A DNA stretch of 64,000 nucleotides from Streptomyces lateritius (GTDB lineage Bacteria > Actinomycetota > Actinomycetes > Streptomycetales > Streptomycetaceae), in contig NZ_BMTO01000009.1 of NCBI RefSeq assembly GCF_014649715.1, forward strand, positions 235,175 through 299,174, read 5' to 3'. The notes beneath the pieces were generated by a model, which saw only the letters and a program-made list of their open reading frames with translations, had not been told where the DNA came from and searched no databases. The translations under genes were made by a program, and so were the position numbers. The first letter of the stretch is position 1. Each line of letters starts with the position of its first letter. This document shows positions 33,736-45,189 of this stretch, in pieces.

Positions 33736-33972
33736 GCGGGGCACCTCCCTGCGCGCCTCGCAGCGGCGGCGGGGGTGCCGTTCGGGGGAGCTGCGGGGAC
33801 GAGCGCTGGCGATCACTGAGCCTGTGCCCGTTTGAACGACGCTTCGTGACGGCAGGAGAGCGGCTGTCGAGTGGCTGTGACAGAAAGCCCGCGTAATGGA
33901 GATATGTGTGACCACAGGGGGACGGACGTGACGTAACTGCCGCATACTCGCCACGCCGCGCCCGTGGGGCGC

Positions 33973-34881
33973 CTAAGCCCCGCAGGAGCGGAGGAAACGG
34001 CGGGTGCGGACCGCGATCGGATACGGCCGGTCCGGGTCGCAGGGGTACATGTCCTGCTCGACGATGGCGAACAGTTCCACGCCCAGGGCCTGAGCCGCCG
34101 CCAGGACCGGTTCCAGGGCGGGGACACCGGAGGGCGGTTCGCACATCACGCCCCGCGCGACGGCGGGACCGAACGGCACCTCGTCGGCGACGACCCCGGC
34201 CAGGATCTCGGGGTCGACCTGCTTGAGGTGGAGGTAGCCGATCCGCTCGCCGTAGGTCTCGATCAGCTTGACGCTGTCGCCGCCGCAGTAGGCGTAGTGC
34301 CCGGTGTCCAGGCAGAGCGACACCAGCTCCGGATCGGTGGCGTCCAGGAACCGGGCGACGTTCTCCTCGCTGTCGACATGGGTGTCCGCGTGCGGATGGA
34401 CGACGATCCGCAGCCCGTAGCGCTCGCGCACCTCCCGGCCCAGACGCTCGGTCAGACCGGTGAGATCGCGCCACTGTCCGGCGGTGAGATCGCGGTCCTC
34501 CAGGACCGCGCCGGTCTTGTCGTCCCGCCAGAAGGAAGGGATGACGACCAGGTGCTCCGCTCCCATGGCCTGGGCCAGGGCGGCGTTGTCGGCGACATGG
34601 GCCCAGGTCTTCTCCCACACGGCCGGGCCGTGGTGCAGCCCGGTGAAGACGGTTCCGGCGGAGACCTTCAGACCCCGGCGGCCGGTCTCCTCGGCCAGCA
34701 CGGCCGGATCGGTGGGCAGATAGCCGTACGGGCCGAGTTCGATCCACGTGTAGCCCGCCCCGGCGACCTCGTCGAGGAAGCGCTGCCAGGGGACCTGCCG
34801 GGGATCGTCGGCGAACCAGACTCCCCAGGAGTCCGGGGCGGAGCCGATACGGATACGGGACAGAGGCGACGGCTTCGTCAT
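33973..34881 (-). CDS. iolE: IolE-like inosose dehydratase
   Basis: A 302-aa TIM-barrel enzyme converting 2-keto-myo-inositol to the dione in inositol catabolism. Typical features are APDSWGVWF near the N-terminus, IVVHPHADTHVDSEENV, and LCLDTGHYAYCGGD, which carry metal-binding residues. ATG start follows AAGGTGG. It is divergent from iolC and the rest of the iol operon, 136 bp away, supporting the inositol assignment over a generic isomerase. Confidence 0.85.
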   Translation of the reverse strand: MTKPSPLSRIRIGSAPDSWGVWFADDPRQVPWQRFLDEVAGAGYTWIELGPYGYLPTDPAVLAEETGRRGLKVSAGTVFTGLHHGPAVWEKTWAHVADNAALAQAMGAEHLVVIPSFWRDDKTGAVLEDRDLTAGQWRDLTGLTERLGREVRERYGLRIVVHPHADTHVDSEENVARFLDATDPELVSLCLDTGHYAYCGGDSVKLIETYGERIGYLHLKQVDPEILAGVVADEVPFGPAVARGVMCEPPSGVPALEPVLAAAQALGVELFAIVEQDMYPCDPDRPYPIAVRTRRFLRSCGA

Positions 34882-34946
34882 GCGGCCACCTTGACCGGGC
34901 CCGGATCGACGCGTCAAGACGCTCGTCCGAATGTAAGGACATAGCG

Positions 34947-34976
34947 TTGACAGGGTTCGGGACGGACGGATAGACC
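34947..34976 (+). promoter_or_regulatory. Probable vegetative promoter of the iolC operon
   Basis: TTGACA (34947-34952), 18-bp spacer, TAGACC (34971-34976), 41 bp upstream of the iolC ATG. This fits the principal sigma factor consensus of Streptomyces. Confidence 0.6.
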
Positions 34977-35017
34977 TGGGTCCGGGGCCGAGGCGAGCCG
35001 GGCGAGAGGTGACGTGC

Positions 35018-36003
35018 ATGGAGACGGAGCCGGGGACGGAGCCGTACGACCTGATCACGATGGGGCGCATCGGCGTGGATCTGTACCCGCTCCAGGTCGG
35101 GGTGGCCCTGCCCCAGGTCGAGAGCTTCGGGAAGTTCCTGGGCGGGTCGCCCTCGAACGTGGCCGTGGCGGCGGCGCGGCTCGGCCGCCGTACGGCCGTC
35201 GTCACCCGCACCGGCGCCGACCCCTTCGGCGCCTATCTGCACCGGGAACTGCGGGCGTTCGGCGTCGACGACCGGTGGGTCTCCGCCGTCGAGGCGTACC
35301 CCACGCCCGTCACCTTCTGCGAGATCTTCCCGCCCGACGACTTCCCCCTCTACTTCTACCGGCAGCCCCGCGCCCCCGACCTGGAGATCCACCCGCATGA
35401 GCTGGACCTGGCGGCGATCCGCGCGGCGCGCGCGTTCTGGGTGACGGGGACGGGGCTGAGCGCCGAGCCCAGCCGGACGTCGACGCTCGGGGCGCTGCGG
35501 GAGCGGGGTCGCGAGGGACTCACCGTCCTCGACCTGGACTGGCGCCCCATGCTCTGGCCCGACCCCCGCGAGGCCCCTGCGCTCTACCGGGCCGCCCTGG
35601 CCCACGCCACTGTCGCCGTCGGCAACCTCGAGGAGTGCGAGGTCGCCACCGGCGAGCGGGAGCCGTACGCCGCCGCCCGCGCGCTGCTCGCCGCCGGGGT
35701 CCGGCTCGCCGTCGTCAAACAGGGCCCCAAAGGGGTGCTCGCGATGAACGCCGCCGGCGAGAGCGCGGAGGCGGAGCCGCTGCCCGTGGAGGTGGTCAAC
35801 GGCCTCGGCGCCGGTGACGCGTTCGGCGGGGCGCTGTGCCACGGGCTGCTCGCCGGCTGGGACCTGGACCGTACGATCCGGGCCGCGAACGCCGCGGGTG
35901 CCATCGTCGCCGGCCGCCTCGCCTGCTCGCCCGCGATGCCGTACGCGGACGAGATCGGCCTGGCCCTCGCGAGAGGCACCGGCTCGATCCCGGAGCGCAC
36001 GCC

Positions 36004-36007
<4 letters not shown>
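35018..36007 (+). CDS. iolC: 5-dehydro-2-deoxygluconokinase
   Basis: A 329-aa PfkB-family sugar kinase phosphorylating 5-dehydro-2-deoxygluconate. The N-terminal GGSPSNVAVAAARLG and C-terminal active-site loop NGLGAGDAFGGAL are diagnostic. I chose ATG 35018 because GAGAGGTGA lies 6 nt upstream; GTG 35009 would add three residues. The stop overlaps the next ATG by 4 nt, coupling it to the aldolase gene. Confidence 0.9.
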
Positions 36008-37125
<1,118 letters not shown>

Positions 37126-37145
37126 GAAGGGGTAAGTCACCGACC

Positions 37146-37952
37146 ATGAACTCCTTGCACCTGCCCGCCGGGACCGCCTCCCACGGGCCGTACGCCCTCC
37201 ACCTCGACCCCGAACGGGCCGGCTGGAGGTACGCGGCACTGAGCGTCCTCGAACTCCGCCCGGGGGACACCCACCTCCTGGACTCCGGCGACAGCGAATG
37301 GATCGTGCTTCCGCTCACCGGCGGCTGTACGGTTCAGATCGACGGCGAGGTTTTCCAACTCCTGGGCCGCGACAGTGTGTTCGGCGGAGTGACCGACTTC
37401 GCGTACGTGCCCCGCGACGCCCGGGCCCAGATCGCCTCCGGTGCGGGAGGCCGCTTCGCTTTGGCAGGAGCGAAGTGCGAGCGACGACTCCCCGCTCGCT
37501 ACGGCCCCGCGCCGGAGGTACCCGTCGAAGCCCGCGGCAGCGGCGACCAGGCCCGGCAGGTGCGGAACTTCGCCGCCGCCGACGTCTTCGACTGCGACCG
37601 GCTGATCGCCGTCGAGGTCGTCACCCCCGGCGGCAACTGGTCCTCCTACCCGCCCCACAAGCACGACGAGCACCGCCCCGGCGCGGAGTCCGAACTGGAG
37701 GAGATCTACTACTACGAGATCCAGGACGCCGGCCTTGGCTACCAGCGGATCTCCCCCTCCCGTCCGGGCGGCGCCGATCTCCTCGCGGAGGTCCGCACCG
37801 GTGACGCCGTCCTCGTGCCCGACGGCTGGCACGGCCCCTCGATCGCCCAGCCGGGCCACGCCATGTACTACCTGAACGTGATGGCGGGGCAGGGGCCGGA
37901 GCGCGAGTGGAAGATCTGCTTCCACCCCGACCACACGGAGGGATACCGATGA
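37146..37952 (+). CDS. iolB: 5-deoxy-glucuronate isomerase
   Basis: A 268-aa bicupin enzyme turning 5-deoxy-glucuronate into 5-dehydro-2-deoxygluconate. Metal-binding His and Glu lie in SSYPPHKHDEHR and ELEEIYYYEI, and VPDGWHGPS supplies a further His. Length is normal. It follows the aldolase gene by 20 bp and overlaps iolD by 4 nt. Confidence 0.93.
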   Translation: MNSLHLPAGTASHGPYALHLDPERAGWRYAALSVLELRPGDTHLLDSGDSEWIVLPLTGGCTVQIDGEVFQLLGRDSVFGGVTDFAYVPRDARAQIASGAGGRFALAGAKCERRLPARYGPAPEVPVEARGSGDQARQVRNFAAADVFDCDRLIAVEVVTPGGNWSSYPPHKHDEHRPGAESELEEIYYYEIQDAGLGYQRISPSRPGGADLLAEVRTGDAVLVPDGWHGPSIAQPGHAMYYLNVMAGQGPEREWKICFHPDHTEGYR

Positions 37953-39820
37953 CCCGGCTGACGGTCGCCCAGGCACTGGTGCGGTTCCTCGCCGCCCAGC
38001 ACACCGAACGCGACGGCGCGCGCCGCCGGTTGATCGGCGCGACCTGGGGCATCTTCGGTCACGGCAACGTCGCCGGGATCGGCCAGGCCCTGGTCGAGTA
38101 CGCCGACGAGATGCCGTACCACCAGGGGCGCAACGAACAGGCCATGGTCCACGCGGCCGTCGGCTACGCGCGCCAGTCGAACCGGCTCTCCACGCACGCC
38201 GTGACCACGTCCATCGGCCCCGGCGCCACCAATCTGGTCACCGGCGCCGCCCTCGCCACGATCAACCACCTGCCGGTGCTGCTCCTGCCCGGCGACACCT
38301 TCGCGACCCGCCCCGCCGACCCCGTGCTCCAGCAGTTGGAGGTCCCGTACGCGGGCGAGGTGTCCGTCAACGACTGCCTGCGGCCGGTCTCCCGGTACTT
38401 CGACCGGATCAGCCGCCCCGAGGCGCTGATCCCCGCCGCGCTCGCCGCGATGCGGGTCCTCACCGACCCCGTCGAGACCGGGGCGGTCACGCTCGCCCTG
38501 CCGCAGGATGTGCAGGCACAGGCGTACGACTGGCCGGAGGAGTTCTTCCGCGAGCGGGTCTGGCGGGTGCGCAGGCCGCGTCCCGACACGGCCGAACTGG
38601 ACGCGGCCGTACGGGCGATCAGGACAGCCACCCGCCCCCTCGTCGTCGCGGGCGGCGGAGTGAAGTACAGCGGCGCCGAGGCCGCGCTCCGCACGCTCGC
38701 CGAGCGGGCCCGTATCCCCGTCGCGTCCACCCAGGCCGGCAAGGGAGCCCTTCCGTACGACCACCCCTGCGACGTCGGCGGCATCGGCCACACCGGCACC
38801 GCCACCGCCGACGCGCTCGCCGCCACCTGCGATCTCGTCATCGGCGTCGGCACCCGCTACACCGACTTCACCACCGCTTCCGGAACCCTCTTCCCCGAGG
38901 GCGTCCGGTTCGTGAACCTGAACATCGCCGGATTCGACGCCCACAAACTGGGCGCGCTGCCGCTCGTCGCCGACGCCCGCGAGGGTCTCACCGCACTGAC
39001 CGAGGCGCTCGACGGCAACGGCGTCGACGGATACCGCACGGACAACCTCTCCTGGGTGTTCTCCAAGGAGGAATGGCAGGAGCGGACCGCCGCCGCCTAC
39101 GCCGCACCGGACGAGGACGCCCGCCCCACACAGCCACAGGTCCTCGGCGTACTCGACACTCTGATCGACGCCGACGACATCCTGATCAACGCGGCAGGAT
39201 CGCTCCCCGGGGACCTCCACAAGCTCTGGCGGACCCGGTCCTCGGACCAGTACCACGTCGAGTACGGGTACTCCTGCATGGGATACGAGATCCCGGCCGC
39301 GATCGGTGTCGCGCTCGCCGCGCCGGGGCGGCCGGTCTGGGCGCTCGTCGGCGACGGTACGTATCTGATGAACCCCACCGAGATCGTCACCGCCGTCCAG
39401 GAGGGGCTGCCGATCAAGGTGGTCATCCTGCAGAACCACGGGTACGCCTCCATCGGAGGGCTCTCCGAGTCCGTCGGCGGTGAGGGGTACGGCACCGCCT
39501 ACCGCCACCGGGCCCCCGACGGCACGTTCACGGGAGCGCCCCTCCCCGTCGACCTGGCCGCCAACGCGGCCTCCCTCGGGATGCGGGTCCTGACCGCCCG
39601 TACCGTACGTGACCTGCGAGAAGCCCTCGCGCATGCCCGCTCCTCGACCGTTCCCACATGTGTCTATGCCGAGACCGAAACGGCAGACACAGTGTCGGGC
39701 GCGCCCCCTGCCCAGGCGTGGTGGGATGTGCCCGTGGCCGAGACCGCGACCCGCTCGTCGGCGGTCAAGGCCCGGGAGGAGTACGACCGGCACGTCACCG
39801 CCCGACGCCGCCACCTGTAA
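37949..39820 (+). CDS. iolD: 3D-trihydroxycyclohexane-1,2-dione hydrolase
   Basis: A 623-aa ThDP enzyme that opens the inositol-derived ring. The PYR-domain Glu is in NEQAMVHAAVGYARQ, and the ThDP motif runs from VGDGTYLMNPTEIV to LQNHGY. The GIFGHGNVAGIGQAL start and the FARSSDQYHVEYGYSCMGYE-type stretch (here TRSSDQYHVEYG) are IolD signatures. ATGA overlap with iolB fixes the start. Cytoplasmic, part of the inositol operon. Confidence 0.94.
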   Translation: MTRLTVAQALVRFLAAQHTERDGARRRLIGATWGIFGHGNVAGIGQALVEYADEMPYHQGRNEQAMVHAAVGYARQSNRLSTHAVTTSIGPGATNLVTGAALATINHLPVLLLPGDTFATRPADPVLQQLEVPYAGEVSVNDCLRPVSRYFDRISRPEALIPAALAAMRVLTDPVETGAVTLALPQDVQAQAYDWPEEFFRERVWRVRRPRPDTAELDAAVRAIRTATRPLVVAGGGVKYSGAEAALRTLAERARIPVASTQAGKGALPYDHPCDVGGIGHTGTATADALAATCDLVIGVGTRYTDFTTASGTLFPEGVRFVNLNIAGFDAHKLGALPLVADAREGLTALTEALDGNGVDGYRTDNLSWVFSKEEWQERTAAAYAAPDEDARPTQPQVLGVLDTLIDADDILINAAGSLPGDLHKLWRTRSSDQYHVEYGYSCMGYEIPAAIGVALAAPGRPVWALVGDGTYLMNPTEIVTAVQEGLPIKVVILQNHGYASIGGLSESVGGEGYGTAYRHRAPDGTFTGAPLPVDLAANAASLGMRVLTARTVRDLREALAHARSSTVPTCVYAETETADTVSGAPPAQAWWDVPVAETATRSSAVKAREEYDRHVTARRRHL

Positions 39821-39842
39821 CAGCCAGAAGGAGCATGTCGTC

Positions 39843-41345
<1,503 letters not shown>

Positions 41346-41363
41346 CGCCATCCACGCGTAGGC

Positions 41364-41392
41364 GACCCCCGCCGGCCCGGCCGACGGGGGTC
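41364..41392. terminator. Bidirectional terminator after the inositol operon
   Basis: GACCCCCG (41364-41371) pairs with CGGGGGTC (41385-41392), with further CCGG pairing in the loop, between the convergent stops at 41345 and 41398. Confidence 0.7.
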
Positions 41393-41397
41393 TCTGC

Positions 41398-42414
41398 TCA
41401 CCGCCGAGGCCGTGAATCCCCAGGCGGTCGTGGTGCGGGGCGGAAGACGACAGCGGTGCCCAGAGCGGCGTCGGCCGGGACGAACATGTCGCCGGACGGC
41501 GTCTCGCGCAGGGGGAGACCGTTGCCGCGCAGCAGGTCGCGGGTGACGGCGAGGTCGCGTACCGCGACGGTGCAGCCGACGAGCGCCGGGAGCGCGGCGG
41601 GCCGCTCGCCCGGCAGGAACGCCGCGAGCCCGGACGCGGGCACGAGAGTCAGGGCGGCGCCCTCGAGATCGAAGACCTGAGCCGGGCCTTCCTGCCGCGC
41701 CGGCCTGCCGAGATACGTCCCGTAGCGCTGCTGAACTGCGGCCAGTTCCCGGTCGGCCACGCAGAGGATCGCCTCGACGAGTCCGACGGCGCCGTTGGGG
41801 TGGTCGAGGTCGCGGGAGCCTTGGACGTCCGCGTCCATGTCGGCGACGACGCCCACCCGTCCCTCTGCGACCGCGCCCGGTCTGTCGCCGGGCGCGTCAC
41901 CGTCGATCTCCAGATATCGGACGGTCTCCACCGGGACCTTCGCGCCGTGGGGTGCGGCCCGCCGCACCGTGTTGACCCCGCCGTGGCGGACGCCGGCGGC
42001 GGTCAGTCGCGCGGCTGCCTCGTCGATGGCGGGCGAGGAGAACATGAGGATGTGCAGTCCCTCGAAGCGGTCCAGGCACGCCGCCAGGTTGGCGCTGGTC
42101 TCGCCGATCCGTTCCACGAGCACGGGCAGCACCTCGGCCGGCGCTTCCAGGGGGACGAGACGTGCATCGGCGGGCAGACCGCGGCTTGTGTCGCCGTCCT
42201 CCACGCAGGTCGCGAGTTCGAGGAAGGAACTCGGGAAGTCCGCGTGGGTGTTGGCGGCACCGAAGGGTTCGGGCGCCGCGCCCTCCTGTCGGGGCATCGC
42301 GGGACAACTGGGCGGTGGCACGACGAAGCCCAGCCGCTCGTACAGACTGATCGCCTGTGCCATGTCCTCGACGATGTGGCCGACGTGGTGCAGGCGGGCG
42401 ATGTCGTGACCCAT
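41398..42414 (-). CDS. VOC/glyoxalase-fold protein
   Basis: A 338-aa protein with paired VOC modules. The first begins IARLHHVGHIVEDMAQAISLYERLGF, whose conserved His and the later LELATC Glu could bind metal. The later part (VGCTVAVRDLAVTRDLLRGNGLPL) looks like another VOC module. Substrate unknown; it could be a dioxygenase- or isomerase-type enzyme. It converges on the inositol operon, and no functional link is evident. Confidence 0.8.
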   Translation of the reverse strand: MGHDIARLHHVGHIVEDMAQAISLYERLGFVVPPPSCPAMPRQEGAAPEPFGAANTHADFPSSFLELATCVEDGDTSRGLPADARLVPLEAPAEVLPVLVERIGETSANLAACLDRFEGLHILMFSSPAIDEAAARLTAAGVRHGGVNTVRRAAPHGAKVPVETVRYLEIDGDAPGDRPGAVAEGRVGVVADMDADVQGSRDLDHPNGAVGLVEAILCVADRELAAVQQRYGTYLGRPARQEGPAQVFDLEGAALTLVPASGLAAFLPGERPAALPALVGCTVAVRDLAVTRDLLRGNGLPLRETPSGDMFVPADAALGTAVVFRPAPRPPGDSRPRR

Positions 42415-42520
42415 GGCCGCCACCGTAGGGAGGCCTCGTCCGCCGGTCAACGGATCCCAGCGGTGCCATGGCTTCCATAACCAGTGGCCTCAGGGGCGCG
42501 CGACCGCGCAGGCTGGGGGC

Positions 42521-43126
42521 ATGTCTGTTGTGTCGATGCCGCCGAAGTATCAGATCCGGGCCCTCTACGGCGAGGGGACGGTGACCGTCTATCAGGCGTA
42601 CGACCCCTCGATCGGGCTCCCGGCCGGGCGGGACGGGCGGTTTCCGGGGACGTGGAAGCGAGGGCGGATGACCTGGGTCAAGCCGTCGTTCCTGTGGATG
42701 ATGTACCGCTGCGGGTGGGGGCTGAAGGAGGGGCAGCAGACGGTTCTCGCGGTCGAGATCAGCCGTGAGGGTTTCGAGTGGGCGTTGCGGAACGCCTGCC
42801 TCTCGCACCATGTGCGCGGCTTCCATGCCGATCAGGCCGCCTGGAAGCGGGAGTTGCGGGAGGCTCCGGCGCGGGTGCAGTGGGATCCCGAGCGGGATCT
42901 GCGGCTCGGTGCGCTGCCGTACCGGTCGCTTCAGCTCGGGCTCGCGGGCGAGGCGGCCCGGCGGTACGCGGACGAGTGGATCGTCGGGATCCGGGACGTC
43001 ACGCCGCTCGCGCACGAGATCCACGCGCTGGTGCGGGCCGGCCGGCTGGACGAGGCCGAGGCGCGGTTGCCCGAGGAGCGGCCGTACCCGGCCGGTGCGG
43101 AGCTCCTCGGGCGGTTGGTGGCGTAG
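42521..43126 (+). CDS. DUF4291-domain protein
   Basis: A 201-aa cytoplasmic protein. The hallmark blocks are QIRALYGEGTVTVYQAYDPSI, MTWVKPSFLWMMYRCGW and VQWDPERDL. The family is widespread and uncharacterised; the Trp/Lys-rich central block is its signature. ATG 42521 has only a weak ribosome site. Divergent from the VOC gene, convergent with the subtilisin gene. Confidence 0.88.
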   Translation: MSVVSMPPKYQIRALYGEGTVTVYQAYDPSIGLPAGRDGRFPGTWKRGRMTWVKPSFLWMMYRCGWGLKEGQQTVLAVEISREGFEWALRNACLSHHVRGFHADQAAWKRELREAPARVQWDPERDLRLGALPYRSLQLGLAGEAARRYADEWIVGIRDVTPLAHEIHALVRAGRLDEAEARLPEERPYPAGAELLGRLVA

Positions 43127-43143
43127 CCCGGCCGGTGCGGAAG

Positions 43144-44355
43144 CTAGAAGACCGAGTGCAGCAGCTTGTTCGGGGAGCCCGTCCTCGGGTCCTGCACCTT
43201 GCCGCTCGTGGCGTTGTTCACCAGGGCGTCGCGGACCTGCGCCGGGCTCGCCGTCGGGTTCGCCGACAGGTAGAGGGCGGCCACGCCCGCCGTGTGCGGG
43301 GTCGCCATCGACGTGCCCGAGATGGTGTTCGTCGCCGTGTCGTTGTCCTTCCACGCCGAGGTGACGGAGACACCCGGGGCGAAGAGGTCGACGCACGTGC
43401 CGTAGTTGGAGAACGACGCCCGCTTGTCGGCCGAGTCGGTCGCGCCGACCGTGATCGCCGCCGGGACGCGGGCCGGCGAGTAGTTGCACGCGTTCGCGGG
43501 CCAGCCCAGGATGTTGCCGTTGCCCGCCGCGACCGCGTAGCTGACGCCGGACGCGATGGAACGCTTCACCGCGTCGTCCAGCGAGGTGTTCACCCCGCCG
43601 CCAAGGCTCATGTTGGCCACGGCCGGCTTGACCGCGTTGGCCGTCACCCAGTCCACGCCGGCGATGACGCCGGCCGTCGTACCGGACCCGGTGCAGTCCA
43701 GGACTCGTACCGCCACCAGCTTCGCGGCCTTGGCGACGCCGTACTTCGCGCCGCCGACCGTGCCCGCCACATGGGTGCCGTGGCCCTGGCAGTCCTGGCC
43801 GTTCTGGCCGCCGCCGACCGTGTCCGTGCCGACCGTCGCCCGGCCGCCGAACTCGCTGTGGGAGGTGCGGATGCCGGTGTCGATGATGTAGGCGGTGACG
43901 TTGGAGGCCGTCCTGCTGTACGTGTACGTCGTCGACAGCGGCAGGTCCCGCTGGTCGACCCGGTCCAGGCCCCAGGTCGCGCCGGGCTGGGTCTCGGCGA
44001 CGCGGACGGTCGCGTTCTGCTCGACGTACGCCACGCGCGGGTCGGCGGCCAGCGAGGCGGCCTTCGCCCGGGACATCGTGGTCGAGAAGCCCTTGAGAGC
44101 CGTGCGGTACACGTGCTTGGGGGTGACGCCGAGGTCGGTGGCGTGCGTCGAGCCGTCCTTGAGGACGACGATCCAGCTGTTCTCGACGGCGAGCGAGGCG
44201 GGGGCGAGCCGGAGGTCGCCGGCGGGAGCGCCGGCCTGGGCGGTGGGGGCGCCCTGGGCGGTGGGAGAGGCGGCGAACTGCAGGCCGGCGGCGAGCGCGA
44301 GGACGGGGACGAGCGCTCCGACGCGGCGGGATATTCGGGTCATGTGGTGGGGCAC
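43144..44355 (-). CDS. Secreted subtilisin-like serine protease (S8, proteinase K type)
   Basis: A 403-aa extracellular protease with a signal peptide (RRVGALVPVLALAAGL core), an inhibitor I9 propeptide (SWIVVLKDGST to VAYVEQNATV) and an S8 catalytic domain. The triad is Asp in IIDTGIRTSH, His in GHGTHVAGT and Ser in SGTSMATPH. Cysteines in GQDCQGHG and DCTGSG resemble the proteinase K subgroup. GTG at 44355 follows GAAAGG with 5-nt spacing; ATG 44343 is an alternative. Likely nutritional proteolysis. Confidence 0.93.
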   Translation of the reverse strand: MPHHMTRISRRVGALVPVLALAAGLQFAASPTAQGAPTAQAGAPAGDLRLAPASLAVENSWIVVLKDGSTHATDLGVTPKHVYRTALKGFSTTMSRAKAASLAADPRVAYVEQNATVRVAETQPGATWGLDRVDQRDLPLSTTYTYSRTASNVTAYIIDTGIRTSHSEFGGRATVGTDTVGGGQNGQDCQGHGTHVAGTVGGAKYGVAKAAKLVAVRVLDCTGSGTTAGVIAGVDWVTANAVKPAVANMSLGGGVNTSLDDAVKRSIASGVSYAVAAGNGNILGWPANACNYSPARVPAAITVGATDSADKRASFSNYGTCVDLFAPGVSVTSAWKDNDTATNTISGTSMATPHTAGVAALYLSANPTASPAQVRDALVNNATSGKVQDPRTGSPNKLLHSVF

Positions 44356-44454
44356 CTGAACCTTTCGTTGTCCGGGTTACCGGCAAGTACGGGCGTGCGT
44401 GGTGCCAAAGGTTCCCGCGTTGACATGTGTCGTACAAGAGGGCGACAGGTCCCC

Positions 44455-44892
44455 TCACCGGTCCTTCACGTCGAACTCCCACGTCAGCATGGTGAACACA
44501 CCGTCGTCGCGGGCCCCCGCCGCCCGGTATGTCGCGAGGGCCGGCCCGTTGTCCGTGTCCACGCCCACCCACGCGTCGTAGCAGCCGCGCGCCCGCGACT
44601 CGGCCAGCAGAGCCTCGGTCAGCGCCCGCCCGACGCCCTGCCGTCGGTACGCCTCGTCCACCGACAACTCGTACAGGCACATCTCCACGCCCTTGTCGGG
44701 GTGGAGCATCTCGATGCCGCTCACCAGGCCCGCCGGGAAGCCGTCCGCCGTCCCGTCCTCGGCGTACGCGATCAGCATCAGATGGCCCGGCGCCGCCAGG
44801 AACCGCTCCGCCCACGCGGCACGCGGCGGATGGTCGTAGAGATGCTCCGCCGCCATCAGCTCAGCCACCGTCGTCGCCCGCCTGATCTCCAA
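44455..44892 (-). CDS. GNAT-family acetyltransferase, AAC(3)-I-like
   Basis: A 145-aa acetyl-CoA-dependent transferase. The cofactor loop RRQGVGRALTEALL and preceding CLYELSVDEAYR are GNAT motif A. GHLMLIAYAEDG and LHPDKGVEMCLYEL resemble the AAC(3)-I group. That group includes aminoglycoside 3-N-acetyltransferases, but most chromosomal members have unproven substrates, so resistance is not claimed. Confidence 0.85.
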   Translation of the reverse strand: MEIRRATTVAELMAAEHLYDHPPRAAWAERFLAAPGHLMLIAYAEDGTADGFPAGLVSGIEMLHPDKGVEMCLYELSVDEAYRRQGVGRALTEALLAESRARGCYDAWVGVDTDNGPALATYRAAGARDDGVFTMLTWEFDVKDR

Positions 44893-44956
44893 TGCCCGCT
44901 CTCCTTCTCGGCCTCGGTTCGCCTCCCGGCGCCTTCAGCGTGCGGCGACGGCCGAA

Positions 44957-44991
44957 CTCCCCCCATGCCCTGCGGCGTGGGAGGTGCCCCC
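44957..44991. repeat. Diverged copy of the GGGGCACCTCCC repeat, intergenic
   Basis: Begins CTCCCCC and ends GGGAGGTGCCCCC: the reverse-complement relative of the two copies inside the ABC exporter (8772 and 8901). It sits in the 297-bp divergent gap between the GNAT and hydrolase-ABC genes, which otherwise has no gene. Confidence 0.55.
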
Positions 44992-45189
44992 GCTCGCCGG
45001 CTCGTTCCTCGCCGCCACCGGGCGCTCTCCGTTTCGACGCCCACGGCGCCCTTCGGCTCACTCGCCACGGTCTGGGACACATGTACCGCGTCTGGTGTAC
45101 GGGACGGTACTGCGTACGCCTCCGGGAGGTCCGGGACTTCCGCCCCTGGGCAGCGGTGGTCCACCGGCGGGGCGCCTAGGCTCGGGAGC

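Noticed and set aside
44455..44892. Aminoglycoside resistance gene
   Set aside because: Only family-level similarity to AAC(3)-I; no resistance or biosynthesis context supports that substrate.
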